NCBI GenBank assembly: GCA_963710135.1
Contig: CAVPYY010000005.1
Location: 58,884 to 122,883 of the forward strand
Length of the DNA stretch: 64,000 nucleotides
Direction of reading: 5' to 3'
Source: SG8-30 sp963710135
GTDB taxonomy: Bacteria > Pseudomonadota > Gammaproteobacteria > Steroidobacterales > Steroidobacteraceae
Shown here: positions 31,909 to 44,224 of the stretch, piece by piece
How positions within the stretch are numbered: position 1 is the stretch's first letter
Layout of the letters: each line of letters starts with the position of its first letter
The notes under the pieces: model-generated
Seen by the model: the letters and a program-made list of their open reading frames with translations, nothing else
What the model was told of the DNA's origin: nothing
Database searches by the model: none
Program-made: the position numbers and the translations under genes

Positions 31909-32393
31909 CGGGCGCCCCCGGTCCCACCGAGCACGCGGTGGTGCACGTGGCACAGCGCGATGGCCAGCGCGTCTGCCGCGTCGGCGCCGAGCCGGCCATC
32001 GATGTTCAGCAATGCCTTGACCATGTGCTGGACCTGGGTTTTCTCCGCCGCGCCGGTTCCGGTGATGGCCAGCTTCACGGCGCGGGGCGTGTACTCGCTC
32101 ACCGGCGCACCGCCCAGCGTCGCCGCACACAGCGCCGCGCCGCGCGCCTGGCCGAGCTTCAGGGCGCTGTCCGGGTTGACGTGCATGAACACCCGCTCGA
32201 TCGCCACCTCGCCCGGGCGGTACTCCTCGATCAATTCCTGGACGTGGCCGAAGATCGTGCGCAGTCGTTCTGGCAGCTCGCCCCGGCCGGCCTTGATGCT
32301 GCCGCTCGCGAGGTAGCAAGCGCCCTGCCGGGAGACGTCAAGGACACCGAAGCCGGTCACGACCGAGCCCGGATCGAGGCCGAGCACCCGCAC
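31905..32393 (-). CDS. ruvC: Crossover junction endonuclease RuvC
   Basis: Resolves Holliday junctions by paired nicking. The 162-residue protein from a GTG at 32393 begins MRVLGLDPGSVVTGFGVLD, with the first catalytic aspartate in GLDPGS. The glutamate in EVAIERVFMH and the aspartates in GADAADALAIALCH complete the active site. ruvC, ruvA and ruvB form an operon with a four-base overlap at the first junction. The roughly 220 bases upstream, shared with the divergent relA, show no convincing promoter. Confidence 0.93.
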   Translation of the reverse strand: MRVLGLDPGSVVTGFGVLDVSRQGACYLASGSIKAGRGELPERLRTIFGHVQELIEEYRPGEVAIERVFMHVNPDSALKLGQARGAALCAATLGGAPVSEYTPRAVKLAITGTGAAEKTQVQHMVKALLNIDGRLGADAADALAIALCHVHHRVLGGTGGAR

Positions 32394-32614
32394 CGGGACG
32401 GCCGACAGGGCCGCCGCCGGCACCGCGCCCGCCTGCAGGCGTAGCCCCCGGGAACGCCTGGGTCGCGCCACCCGCATCAGATCTGGACACCCTGCACGTT
32501 CTTTGGACCCCCGGGCCGACGACCCCTGCCGCGCCTTGGCTGACCCACCGCGAGTCGGGTTGCCGGAGCGCGTATGATACCGGCAAACGCCAACGGCCGG
32601 CATGCGACCGAGCG

Positions 32615-34766
32615 ATGAAGACGACCACTCAGGACGCAGGCCCGACCTCGCCCGCACTGCTCGCCGCGCACCAGGCCGCCGCTCAGCTCGTGGCCGGCGA
32701 CCGCGCGGCCGAGGCGCTGCTCGCGCGCGGACTCGCGGTGGGCGGCATCGTGGTCGGGCTCGACGCCGATGAGGTCTGCGCGGTCGGCGCCATGGTCGCT
32801 CCCCTCGTGGCGTCCGGAGCCATCGACCACGAGGCGGCATTGCGCGCGTTCGGCGAGCCCGCCACGGTCTTCTCCAGGTCGCTCGCCGAGCTCGGCAGCT
32901 TTCGCGGCGCCGACCGCCATGGCGCGGGACGCCAGCTCTCGGCCGATCAGGCCGAAGCGCTGCGCAAGATGCTGCTGGCGGTCGTCACCGATCCGCGACT
33001 GGTGCTGGTGCGCCTCGCCGAGCAGCTCTACGACCTGCGCGAGGCCCGCTCGCTGTCCCACGCGGAACGGGAACCGCTGGCGCGTGAAACCCGCGACGTC
33101 TATGCCCCGCTCGCCAGCCGGCTCGGCATCTGGCAGCTGAAGTGGGAACTCGAGGACCTGTCGTTCCGCTACCTCGAGCCGGAGCAAGTACCGCAGCATC
33201 GCCAACAAGCTCAATGAGCGCCGCGACGACCGCGAGCGCTACATCGAGGAAGTCCAGTCCGAGCTCACCGGGCTGCTCGGCGCCGCGGGGATCCAGGCGG
33301 AGATCGTCGGCCGGCCGAAGCACATCTACAGCATCTGGCGCAAGATGCAGCGCAAGGACCTCGGCTTCGAGCAGGTGTTCGACGTGCGCGCGGTGCGCAT
33401 CCTCACTCCGACGGTCGCCGACTGCTACGCCGCGCTCGGCGTCGTGCACGGCCGCTGGCCGTACATTCCGGGCGAGTTCGACGACTACATCGCCACACCC
33501 AAGGACAACGACTACCGCTCGCTGCACACCGCGGTGATCGGACCGGGCGGCAAGCCGCTGGAGGTGCAGATCCGCACGCGCGAGATGCACGAGCACGCCG
33601 AGCTCGGCGTGGCCGCGCACTGGCGCTACAAGGAGGGCCGCGCGCCGGCGACGCCGCCTACGACCGCAAGATCGAGTGGCTGCGCGAACTGCTGTCGCCC
33701 GCTGCGGAGGCCGAGGGCGATCGCGATTTCCTCGACCAGGTGCGCGCCGACCTGTTCGAGGACCGGGTCTACGCGCTCACGCCCCAGGGCGACGTCGTCG
33801 ACCTGCCCGCCGGCGCCACGCCGCTCGACTACGCCTATCACGTGCACACCGATCTCGGCCACCGCTGCCGCGGCGCGCGGGTCAACGGCCGCATGGTGCC
33901 GCTGGACTACAAGCTCTCGAATGGCGAGGTGGTCGAGATCATCGCCGGCAAGGAAGGCCAGCCGAGCCGCGACTGGCTGATCGAGCAGCTCGGCTACCTG
34001 GCCTCGCCGCGCAGCCGGGCCAAGGTGCGCGCCTGGTTCAGGCGGCAGGACGAAGGGCGCAACCGCCAGGAAGGCCGCGAGCTGTTCGAGCGCGAGCTGA
34101 GCCGCCTCGGGCTGTCCAACGTGCTGCCACTGCCCGAACTGCTGGCGGAGCTCAAGATCGACAATGCCGAGGCGCTGTACCTGGCGCTCGGCGCGGGCGA
34201 CATGAACGTCGCGCAGGTCAGCGGCGCCATCCAGCGCCGGCTGCGCCAGCGCGAACCGGTCGCGCCGCCGGCGCCGGCGGCGACCCCCGCACGCGCGCCG
34301 CGCAAGTCCGCCACCGGGCTGCAGGTCGAAGGCGTCGGCGATCTCGCCTGCACCTATGCGCGCTGCTGCAACCCGGTGCCGCCCCAGCCGATCGAAGGCT
34401 ACGTCACGGTGGGACGCGGGGTGACCATCCATCGCGCCAACTGCCGCGAGCCTCGAACGCATGCGGCGGCGCCAGCCCGAACGGGTGCTGTCGGTGGACT
34501 GGGGCAACGCCGGCGACAAGGGCTTCCGCGTCGACATCGTCATCGACGCCTTCGACCGGCGCGGGCTGGTGCGCGACGTCACCGGCCTGCTGGCCGACCA
34601 GAAAATGAGCATCGAGCGCATGACGACCACGACGGATCCGGCCAACAACCTGGCGCTGATCACGCTGTCGCTGTCGGTGACCGGGCTGCCGGAGCTGTCG
34701 CGCCTGCTGACGCGCCTGAAGGGCCTGCCGAACGTGATCAGCGCGCGGCGCACGACCGCGGGCTGA
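32615..34766 (+). CDS. relA: GTP pyrophosphokinase RelA
   Basis: Ribosome-associated (p)ppGpp synthetase of the stringent response. The N-terminal pseudo-hydrolase region lacks the intact HD motif expected of SpoT. The synthetase domain has GRPKHIYSIWRKMQRKDLGF, DVRAVRILTPTVADCYAALG, DYIATPKDNDYRSLHTAVIG and EVQIRTREMHEHAELGVAAH. The TGS domain follows (YALTPQGDVVDLPAGATPLD), then a zinc-finger-like CARCCNPVPPQPIEG-type segment and a C-terminal ACT domain (RGLVRDVTGLLADQKMSIER). Single extra bases near 33188, 33650 and 34448 break the frame. It is convergent with lpdA. Confidence 0.9.
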
Positions 34767-34776
34767 AACGCCGCAG

Positions 34777-36209
34777 CTACTTGTTCAGGCAGTCGATGGC
34801 CCGCTTGTCGGCCGCGAGCGCCGCCTCGTGCATCGCTTCCGACAAGGTCGGATGGGCGTGGATCGTGCGCTGCAGGTCCTCGGTGCTGGCCGAGTACTCC
34901 ATCGCCAGCACGGCCTCGGCGATCAGCTCGCCGGCCATCGGCCCGATGATGTGCACGCCGAGGATCTCGTCGTCATCCGTGGCGGCGACGATCTTGCAGA
35001 ACCCGGCGGCCGCCTCCATGGCGCGCGCGCGGCCGCTGGCGGTGAACGGAAAGCTGCCGATCTTGTAGGCGCGCCCGGCTGTCTTGACCTGTTCCTCGGT
35101 CTGGCCGACCCAGGCGATCTCCGGCGCGGTGTAGATCACCGACGGGATCACCTTGTAGTTGACCTCCGCATACAGGCCGGCGATGAGGTCGGCGACCGCG
35201 ACACCCTCTTCCTTGCCCTTGTGCGCCAGCATCGGGCCGCGCACGCAGTCGCCGACCGCCCAGACGTTCTCCGCGCCGGTGCGGCAATGGTCGTCCACCT
35301 TGATGAAGCCGCGCGGGTCGAGCTCCACGCCCGTGCCCTCCGCCAGCAGGTCCTTGGTGAACGGCCGCCGGCCGATGGCGACGATCACCTTGTCGACCTT
35401 GACGGCCTGCTCGCCCTTGGCGTCGGTGAACGCCACGCACGACCTGCTCCTTGTTCACCTGCGCGCCGGTGACCTTCGCGCCGAGGCGGATGTCCAGGCC
35501 GAGCTTCTTGAAGTGCTTGAGCGCTTCCCTGGCCACCTGGCCGTCCGCCATCGGCAGGAACTGCTCGAGCGCCTCCAGCACGACGACCTCGGCGCCGAGC
35601 CGCCGCCAGACGCTGCCGAGCTCCAGCCCGATGACGCCGGCGCCGATCACGCCCAGCCGCTTCGGCACGGCGTCGAACTCGAGCGCGCCCCAGGAATCGA
35701 CGATGCGCATCGCCGTCGAAGGGCGCGGACTTCAGCGCCATGGGCTCCGAGCCCGAGGCCAGCACGACGTGCTTGGCCTGCAGCACCTTCGTCTCGCCCT
35801 CGTGGGCGGTGAACTCCACCTTCCGGCCCGGCAGCAGCTTGCCGTGCCCCTGCAGCGGCGTCACGCCCGGCCGAGCTTGAACAGCGCCAGGATGCCCGCG
35901 GTGCTCTGCTTGACGATGCTGGCCTTGCGCTTCTGCATGGCCTCGAGGTCGAGCTCGACGCCGCCGAGCTTGATGCCGTGCGCCTCGAACTCGTGCTGCG
36001 CGCGGTGCAACAGCTCGGAGGATTCCAGCAGCGCCTTGGACGGAATGCAGCCGGCATTCAGGCAGGTGCCGCCGAAGGCGCGGCTGCCGTCGTGGTTCTT
36101 CCACTCGTCGATGCAGGCGACCGACAGCTTGTTCTGCGCCGCGCGAATGGCCGCCGGATAGCCGGCGGGACCGCCGCCGATGACGACGACATCGTAACTG
36201 ATCCGTCAT
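34777..36209 (-). CDS. lpdA: Dihydrolipoamide dehydrogenase
   Basis: E3 flavoprotein that reoxidises lipoyl groups of 2-oxoacid dehydrogenases. After correcting an extra base beside the start, the N-terminus reads YDVVVIGGGPAGYPAAIRAA and the redox-active disulfide GGTCLNAGCIPSK follows. The NAD-binding loop is RLGVIGAGVIGLELGSVWRR, and the C-terminus has the active-site histidine in TIHAHPTLSEAMHEAA. Four single-base insertions (near 36190, 35870, 35710 and 35440) account for all frame breaks. Downstream gene of sucA-sucB-lpdA. Confidence 0.9.
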
Positions 36210-36228
36210 CTGCCTTACCCCTGCGTCA

Positions 36229-37480
36229 TCAGACCTGCAGCAGCAGCCGCGCCGGGTCCTCGAGCGCGTCCTTCACCGCCACCAGGAACTGCACGGCCTC
36301 GCGGCCGTCGATGATGCGATGGTCGTAGGTCAGCGCGAGGTACATCATCGGCCGCACCACGACCTGGCCGTCGACCACCATCGGGCCGCTCCTGGATCTT
36401 GTGCATGCCGAGGATGGCGCTCTGCGGCGGATTGACGATCGGCGTGGACAGCAGCGAGCCGAACACGCCGCCGTTGGTGATCGAGAAGGTGCCGCCGGTG
36501 AGTTCCTCGAGCGTGATCGAGCCGTCGCGCGCGCGCTGCGCGAAGCCGGTCGACCGCCTTCTCGATCTCCGCGAAGCCCATCGCGTCGGCGTCGCGCAGC
36601 ACCGGCACGATCAGGCCGCGGTCGGTCGAGACCGCGACGCCGATGTCGAAGTACTCGTGATAGACGATGTCGCTGCCTTCCACCGAGGCATTGACCACCG
36701 GGAACCGCCGCAGCGCCTCGACGCAGGCCTTGACGAAGAACGACATGAAGCCGAGCCGCACGCCATGGCGCTTCTCGAAGGCTGTCCTTGTAGCGCGAGC
36801 GCAGCGTCCATCACGGCCTGCATGTCGACTTCGTTGAAGGTCGTCAGCATCGCCTGGGTCGCCTGCGCCTCGACCAGGCGCTCGGCGATGCGCGCGCGCA
36901 GCCGGGTCATCGGCACGCGCTGCACCGCGCGCCCGGGCGCGCGGCGGCGGCGGGCGCCGGCTTGCCCTTCTCCGGCGGGGCGCCGCGGCTCTCGCTGCCC
37001 GCGGCGATATGCTGCACGACGTCGCCCTTGGTGATGCGCCCATCGCGGCCGCGAGCCCGCGATGCTCGCCGGGTCGAGCGGTTTTCCTCGACCAGGCGGC
37101 GCGCCGCCGGGCGACAGCTTCGCCGGCCGCCTCCGCCTCGCGTTCCGGCGAGCCTGCGTCGGACGACTCCGCCGCCTTGGCGGGCTTGGCGGCACCCGAC
37201 GTCGGTCGCCGGCGCCTTGGCAGCGTCGCGCCGCCGGCTCCGCTCGTCGATGACCGCCAGCAGCTGGCCGCTGGTCACGGTCGCGCCGGTCTCGCGCCTT
37301 GAGCTCCTTGATGCACGCCCTGCGACCGGCGCCGGCACTTCGAGCACCACCTTGTCGGTCTCGAGGTCGGCGAGGTTCTCGTCGCGGGCGACGGTGTCGC
37401 CCGGCTTCTTGTGCCAGGCCACCAGCGTCGCGTCGGCGACGGACTCGGGCAGCTGCGGAACGCGGACTTCGATGGCTCAT
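36229..37480 (-). CDS. sucB: Dihydrolipoyl succinyltransferase, E2 of 2-oxoglutarate dehydrogenase
   Basis: Transfers succinyl groups from E1 to CoA. The lipoyl domain reads VPQLPESVADATLVAWHKKP and ENLADLETDKVVLEVPAP, with the lipoylated lysine in ETDKV. A Pro/Ala linker and a peripheral-subunit-binding region follow. The catalytic domain has TFNEVDMQAVMDA, GSDIVYHEYFDIGVAVSTDR and GGVFGSLLSTPIVNPPQSAI, and ends RLLLQV. Many indels, including one right after the ATG, scatter the frames. The gene lies between sucA (26 bases upstream) and lpdA. Confidence 0.88.
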
Positions 37481-37505
37481 GATCCTTTCCTGAATGCGGG
37501 CACGG

Positions 37506-40375
37506 TCAGGCGCGCCGTGTCGCGATGCGTGGCTCTTCGGTCGCGGTGGAGCTGAGCGCCGCCTCGACCAGGTCGCGCTGCTGCTCGACGTGCAGCTGGA
37601 AGATGCCCGCCGCCGGTGCCGCGGCGCCTGGGCGCCCCGCGTACAGCAGCGTCGTGCATCGGCCCGAGTGGCTCCTGCAGGCGATGGCGGATCTGGTACC
37701 AGGCGCCCTGGTTCTGCGGCTCTTCCTGGCACCAGACGATCTCGCGCGCGTTGCGGGTAGCGGTCGATGATCGCGTCGTACTCGTCGGACGGGAACGGAT
37801 ACAGCTGCTCGATGCGGACCAGCGCGACGTCCGCGATCTCGCGCTCGCCGGCGCTGCTCGAGCAGGTCGTAGTACACCTTGCCGCTGCAGAGCACGACGC
37901 GGCGTACCTTGGCCGGCTCGATCGGGTCGACTTCGTCGATGACGTTCTGGAAGTGCCCGTGCGTCAGCTCCTCGAGCGCCGAGACCGACAGCTTGTGCCG
38001 CAGCAGGCTCTTCGGCGTCATCACGATCAGCGGCTTGCGCAGCGCCGCGCAGCATCTGCCGGCGCAGCATGTGGAACATCTGCGCCGGCGTCGACGGCAC
38101 GCAGACCTGGTATGTTGTTCTCGGCGCACAGCTGCAGGAAGCGCTCGAGCCGCGCCGAGCAGTGCTCCGGACCCTGGCCCTCGTAGCCGTGCGGCAGGAA
38201 CAGCGTCAGCCCGGACAGGCGGCCCCACTTCGCTTCGCCGGAGGTGATGAACTGGTCGATGATGACCTGCGCGCCGTTGGCGAAGTCGCCGAACTGGCCT
38301 TCCCAGATGACCAGCGTGTCCGGGTCGGTCGTCGAGATAGCCGTACTCGAAGCCCAGCACCGCTTCCTCCGACAGCATCGAGTCGATGACGCTGAAGCGC
38401 GGCTGGCTCGGGCGACAGTGCTGCAGCGGGACGTGCGTTGCGCCCGTGGTCTGGTCGTGCAGCACGGCGTGCCGGTGAAAGAACGTGCCGCGGCCGCTGT
38501 CCTGGCCGGTGAGCCGGACGTCGTAGCCGTCGTCGAGCAAGCGTGGCGTAGGCCAGCGTCTCCGCCGCAGCCCCAGTCGAGCGGCAGTTCGCCGGCGTAC
38601 ATGCGTGCGCGATCGTCGACGATGCGCGCCACGCGCGGGTGCAGCGTGAAGCCGTCCGGCACGGCGGTGAGCTTCTTGCCGCAGGTCGCGCAGCTGCTCG
38701 ACTCGGCGCCGGAGGTCCTGACCACCTCCGACCAGCTCGGCGTCGAGGTAGCTGGCTCCAGTCGACGGTGAACTTGTTGCCGATCATGCCGACGAAGGCG
38801 CGGGCCTGCGGCTTGCCGTCGTCGAGCCCGTCGCGGTACTGCTCCGCCATCGCCGCCGGCTTCGTCGGCCGCGAGCGTGCCCTCGGCGACCAGCTTGTCG
38901 GCATAGAGCCTGACGCGCGGTCGGGTGCTTGCGAATGGCCTGGTACATCAGCGGCTGCGTCGCGGCCGGCTCGTCCGCCTCGTTGTGGCCGTGGCGGCGG
39001 TAGCAGACCAGGTCGATGACCACGTCCTTGTGGAACTTCATGCGGTACTCGAGCGCGAGCCGCGTGACGAACACCACCGCCTCCGGATCGTCCGCGTTCA
39101 CGTGGAAGATCGGCGCCTCGATCATCTTCGCGACGTCGCTGCAGTACAGCGTCGAGCGCGCGTCGCGCGGATCGCTGGTCGTGAAGCCGACCTGGTTGTT
39201 GATGATGACGTGCACCGTGCCGCCGGTGGAGAAACCGCGCGCCTGCGACAGCTGCAGCGTCTCCATGACGACGCCCTGGCCGGCGAAGGCCGCGTCGCCG
39301 TGGATCAGCACCGGCAGCACGCTGTGCCCGACGGTATCGCCGCGCCGCTCCTGGCGGGCGCGCACCGATCCCTCGACCACCGGGTTGACGACCTCGAGGT
39401 GCGACGGATTGAAGGCAAGCGCCACGTGCACGTTGCCGCCCGGCGTCTTGCAGGTCGGCGGAGAAACCCTTGTGGTACTTGACGTCGCCCGAGCCCTTCA
39501 GCTTGGAGGTGTCGTAATCGCCCTCGAACTCGCAGAACAGCGTCCGACGGCGACTTGCCCAGCACGTTGACGAGCACGTTCAGGCGGCCGCGATGCGCCA
39601 TGCCGATGACCATCTCCTCGGCGTCGCGCAGGCCGCACTGCTGGATCAGGTCGTCGAGCAGCGGGATCAGCGCGTCGCCGCCCTCCAGCGAGAAGCGCTT
39701 CTGGCCGACGTACTTGGTGTGCAGGTAGCGCTCGAGGCCCTCGGCGGCCGTCAGCTGCCAGAGGATGTTGCGCTTCTCCTCCTTCGAGAACACGTGGTGC
39801 AGCCGGCCCTGCTGGAAGCGGTCCTGCAGCCACAGGCGCTCCTCGGTGTCGGACACGTGCGCGAACTCGGCGCCGATCGTGCCGCAGTAGATGCGCCGCA
39901 GTTCGGCGATGATGTCCCGCAGCTTGCCGCGCTTCTGCACGCCCTCGACGCGCCCGCCGGTGAAGAACTCCGTCTCCAGGTCGGCCTCGGTCAGGCCGAA
40001 GTAGCCGAGTTCGAGCACCCGCGGGGTCGGCCGGTGCATCATCCCGAGCGGATCGATCGAGGCGATCAGGTGACCGCGGTTGGCGTAGATCTGGATCAGT
40101 CGCGACACCGCACCCTGCTTGGGGCCGGCGCTGGAGTCGGCCGTGGCCGCCGTCGCCGCCCGCGGCGCGCTGGCGCGGGCCAGCACCCCATCCTTGACGG
40201 GCCCGTGCGCCACTTCGCGCGAGGAATCCCCCTTCAAGCCCTCGAAGTAGCTGCGCCACTCCGGGGAGACTCCCTGGGGGTCTTCGAGAAACCGTTCGTA
40301 GAGTGCTTCGACGTAGGAAGCGTTGGCGCCCTGCAGGGGCGTCGAGGCGTTCAGCTCTTCAAGGGATCGGCTCAT
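37506..40375 (-). CDS. sucA: 2-oxoglutarate dehydrogenase E1 component
   Basis: Thiamine-diphosphate enzyme that decarboxylates 2-oxoglutarate in the TCA cycle. From ATG 40375 the protein reads MSRSLEELNASTPLQGANAS and is intact for about the first 280 residues, including YFGLTEADLETEFFTGGRVE and EEMVIGMAHRGRLNVLVNVL. Later blocks in other frames include HVALAFNPSHLEVVNPVVEG, HVIINNQVGFTTSDPRDARS and RVVLCSGKVYYDLLEQ. The span corresponds to about 956 residues, the usual size. Frame breaks are dense from 37500 to 39550. Confidence 0.9.
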
Positions 40376-40624
40376 GGCCTGGGACTGCGCTCCAGTTGCG
40401 GCATGTGGCGGACGGTCACGCCGGGCATGGCGCACCACGCTCCGCGCGAGCCGCAAATGATAACGGATCGCAGTCAGCGCATGAAATGAAATTCAGGGAC
40501 TTACGTTCCATCTCGGACAGGGCCATTCGGGCCGTCGGGCACCCGGCGCCCGGCTGTCTGCGACCGCACGCTTCGATGCACGTAGAAGAGTTCAGCGAAG
40601 GCACCCGGCGCAGCCCCGGGTGGG

Positions 40625-41951
40625 TCAAGGCGCCGGCAGGAAGAGCGGATCCGCGACCCGCACCGGGCGGACATCGAGGTACACGTTGGCGAGGCTGTAG
40701 GAGTCACCCCCGAGGCTCGAGGTGTACCAGCCGCGGGTGTCCGCGCCCTTGTAGAAGCGGAACTCGAAGCCGAGGTCGTGATTCGGCTCCGCGGAGCCCG
40801 CCGAGAGCGCATAGGCGAGGCCGCGCACTTCGGCGAGCGGACTGTCGATCAGGTTGGTCATCGCACGGACCACGACGCCGTCGCCCAGCATGTCGAGGAA
40901 GTAGGGCGCGTCGCTGAAGTAGGGCTTGAAGTCCGCACCGAGCGGGTCGATGGTCGAGCCGTTCAGCCGGACCGCCGCGGGGATCATGGCCTTGCTGGCG
41001 AGGTCGATGCGGTCGCCGTCGCCGAGATAGCTGAGCCGGACGCCGGCGATGTTGAACGCGGACTGCGACAGCTCGGAGCTGGCGCCGGCCAGATCGACGA
41101 ACAGCGCACCGCCGCGCCCAATCACCTCCGCGCTGCCGCCGGCAATGACCACGGCCGTGTCCTCCTCCACGCCCAGCCCGCGGGAATAGCCTTGCTCGAG
41201 CATCAAGGGCAGCATGCGCCCGAGCCGGCCACGGCGCAGGAAATGCTGGTCGATGAACAGCGCCGGACCCGCGAATCCCAGGCCCAGGTCCGTCTCCTGC
41301 CCGTCACGCATCGTGCCGCGCATCACGGCCATGACGTCCGTGGCGTCGCGGAACATCGTGCGGCTCATGATCGCCGCACCGGCCGACGTGCCGGCGATGA
41401 CGCCGCCGCGCCGCCGCAGGTCCCAGATCGCCTCGAGCACCGGCGAACGCTGCCCAGCGGGCTGCAGCAGGTCGACGATGCGCTCCTGCCTGCCGCCGGT
41501 GAAGTACACGCCGGTTGCCCGGCCAAGCTTTGCGACCAGCGCTGGGTCACTGGCGCGCAGCGCGTTCGCCGGGCCTGTCTCCCAGGGTTCCACCAGCGCT
41601 ACTTCAGCCGTGGCCCCGCGCGCTTCCAGCGCCTCGGCGGCCCGCGCAGCGGAACGCTGGGGATTCTCCGACGCCAGGCCGAGCACGACGAAGCGCGCCC
41701 TGTCGCCACCGGCGAGCTGCACCAGCCGCGACCACACCGGGTCGTTGTCGTAGCGCAGCGCGCCGCCGATCGCGACCACCGCGCCGGTGCGCGCGGGGAA
41801 TTCCGCGTCAGTCGCGGGCGTGGTGCGGCCTAGACCCGCGCATCCAGCCAGCGCGAGCAGCACGGCCAATGCGGCGACCCGGGCTGCGAAGCCACGGACC
41901 TGAACGACGAACCCGAACCGTCGTGTGCCGACTGAACCGGTCGCTTCGCAT
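40625..41951 (-). CDS. Cyanophycinase-like lipoprotein (peptidase S51 family)
   Basis: A secreted serine exopeptidase-type protein. The lipobox VLLALAGCAGLG predicts lipidation. The domain carries the S51 nucleophile motif GVIAGTSAGAAIMSRTMF, with YFTGGRQERIVDLL before it and GLGVEEDTAVVIAGGSAEVI after. Extracellular cyanophycinases degrade the Asp-Arg polymer cyanophycin, but S51 relatives with other peptide substrates exist, so the substrate is inferred. The ATG at 41951 has a strong GGGAGG ribosome site; using it requires one indel between there and about 41890. Without that correction the frame opens from a GTG at 42016. Confidence 0.75.
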
Positions 41952-42199
41952 CGATCCTCCCGTTGAACACGCGACGCCTGCTCGTCGCATCCGGACCTGC
42001 CATCCGGGCTGTCCACCGCGCGACCGGCGGCCCCGGAATGTTACCGCTGCGTCCACAGCGATGGCTTTCCTCACCGCGAAGCCTCGGTCATGATGCCATG
42101 CGTACGGGATGCCTGAACGGACGTCGCCGAGTTCAGGGTCAAGGCGACCGCAATCGGCATCGAGCCACCGTGCGTGCAGGGGACCATATGGGAAGGTCT

Positions 42200-42860
42200 A
42201 TGAGGGAACTGGCCCTGGCGGCGGCGGGTTTGGCGGTGGCCTTGCTGGCAGCGGCGCCGCAGTCGGCCAGCGGACAGCAGGTCACGCCGCCGTCGATCCT
42301 GAGCCGAGCCTCTCCAGACGCGATGAAGCGCTGCTATGCCACCGAGCACCCCGAAGCGGACCTTGCGTTCATGGTCATGCTCGATGAACAAGGAAAGCCT
42401 ACCGGCGTCGAGTTCGGTCCCGGGGCAGAGCCGTGGATGAAGCAGGTGGCAACGTGCGTTGTACTGAATATGCGCTTCGCGCCCGGCAAGATCGATGGTC
42501 GGCCAGTTGTGTCTCAGGCCGAGACTGCCGTTACAGCTTCGGCACACAACCTCGACTGCCCGGGCAGCAAAGCTCAGCCGGCCGGAGATCAAGACGCCGC
42601 CGGCAGAGCGCGACGCTATCGCGCGGGGCTGCTATCCCGACGGCCGCGAGGACAGCGCAACAGTTCATCTGAAGATCACCGTCACGGAATCGGGCGCCCT
42701 CAGGAAATCCGTAGTAGTGGCCTCGAGCGGCGATGCCGACCTGGATGCCGCGGCACAGTGCATGGTAGCGGCCTATCGGTTCACTCCCGGCACCCGGGGC
42801 AGCGGGCCTGTCGAGATGAACGCCGATTGGACAGTCGAGGTGCACCCGCCGAAGCGCTAG
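42200..42860 (+). CDS. Secreted protein with two TonB_C-like domains
   Basis: About 220 residues with the signal peptide MRELALAAAGLAVALLAAAP and cleavage likely near ASGQQ. Two similar modules follow: LAFMVMLDEQGKPTGVEFGP with CVVLNMRFAPGKIDGRPV, and VHLKITVTESGALRKSVVVA with CMVAAYRFTPGTRGSGPVEM. This layout (a residue pair varying around D-x-G, then a cysteine and a RFxPG motif) is typical of TonB C-terminal-like domains. An indel near 42575 joins the two frames. GGAAGG precedes the chosen ATG. Function unknown. Confidence 0.65.
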
Positions 42861-42942
42861 AGCAATGCAGAACCCGGCTGGTGGGCCTGACCCTTTCCGG
42901 CCCGCAAGCCTGCCGGCCGGACAAGCGCCATAGACACCCGAA

Positions 42943-44050
42943 CTACAGGCTTGCTTCGGTTGCACCAATGATGACGACAGCGCCCGCGCCGCGCGCATGA
43001 AGAAGTCGGCCGTCCGGCCGTAGACTGCCGCCTTCCAGGCCGGGGTGTCTCCAAAGAATGCCTCGCGCATTTGCCGCCGGATTCCCGCCGCCTGCGTTTC
43101 GCTCACGCCGGACGTCGCATGCAGCCAGTGATCGGCCCGCAACGCGTCCACTACTTTGCCGATGGACTGCGTCCCGAACTCGAGTGCGACATACACCAAC
43201 TCGACGTCGGGAAGGACTCTCAGCAATGCCATCCGGCACGACCCCGACGACTTTCGCGGAAATCGAGTCGCCGGCATCGAGGCTGGTGACTTCAGGCCCG
43301 TACCATGCCCGCGCCGTCTCCACCGACGACGCAGCGCCAATGGCAATCGGCTCGCCGTAAGCGGCCGGACCGAGCCCGGTATGGATGTCGAGAACCGCCA
43401 GCGTGCGCACCGCCGGCGGCAGGTGCTCCGCAACCAGGCGCTGCAAGGTCATAGCCGACCACGTGCGTCGCACCCCGCCGTAAAAGAGCCCTGCGGGGCG
43501 TGTGTACTGGCCCGTCGAGACCCGCCTGATAGGCGGCCATCCCGTGTCGCTCGATGAAATCCGCCAACGCAGCGTCCGCGCTCGCGCGAACTGGACCGTC
43601 GATGTCTGCCGGCACCAGCCAGTCGTGCAGATGTTCATACGCCTGCGAATCCGGCAGCGGGCGGGTGAAATCCACGAAGTTCCGGTTCAGGTCCACGCCG
43701 TCCTCATTCACTCGCCGAACCCACGCGAAACCATAAGGATTGAGCGCGTGCACCATCACCAGACACGTGGATGCCGGCAGCGCCTCATGCAGGCGGTCCT
43801 GCAACAGGCCAACCTGGCAGCCGGAGCCGCAAAACGCCTCAACACCGTGCGTGCCGGAGACGATCAGCAACGCGCTCGAGCAGTCCTCGGCGCCGAGCCG
43901 GGCAACGTCGATTGCAAGGGGCTCCCCGGCAGGACCCACTTCGCCATGATGGACGTAGGAGGCAATTTCAGCCCCGGCCGCACGTGCTGTCTCCAGGAAC
44001 AGCCGCCGAGCCTCGGCATATGACGCTGAGAAATACTGCTCGACTGCCAC
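42943..44050 (-). CDS. DUF2817 family M14-like metallopeptidase
   Basis: Starts at GTG 44050 with GGGAG upstream and reads MAVEQYFSASYAEARRLFLE. The zinc-binding pattern of the M14-like fold is visible: VSGTHGVEAFCGSGCQVGLL (His and Glu ligands), GVDLNRNFVDF, and later LAVLDIHTGLGPAAYGEPI (His ligand). The C-terminal third is in other frames (ELVYVALEFGTQ; AFFGDTPAWKAAVYGRTADF). The stop at 42943 is reached through one further indel near the end and is therefore tentative. Substrates of this family are not established. Confidence 0.72.
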
Positions 44051-44179
44051 GTCATCTCCCAGGCTCTTCGGCGGCCGGATGTTCCTGGCCGGAATCGTAC
44101 GGCAGACGAATGCTCACCGTCCCGAGCGGCTCGTTCGACGGCAGGCAGTACGGACGGCCCACCCGGCAACCTTGGGATA

Positions 44180-44224
44180 TGGTGCCCCGGATAGGAGTTG
44201 AACCTATGACCTGCCGCTTAGGAG
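44180..44224 (-). repeat. Distal attachment site: 3' half of tRNA-Arg
   Basis: On the minus strand this reads from the anticodon loop (CTCCTAAGCGGCAGGTC) through the T-arm to CCGGGGCACCA. It matches the intact tRNA-Arg at 50127 at 40 of 45 positions; all five differences are in the T-arm. The 5' half of a tRNA is missing, so it is not a functional gene. It marks the left boundary of the island. Confidence 0.85.

Noticed and set aside
44180..44224. A second tRNA-Arg gene
   Set aside because: Only the 3' half is present. The upstream bases do not form D-arm or acceptor 5' strands, so it is an attachment-site copy.
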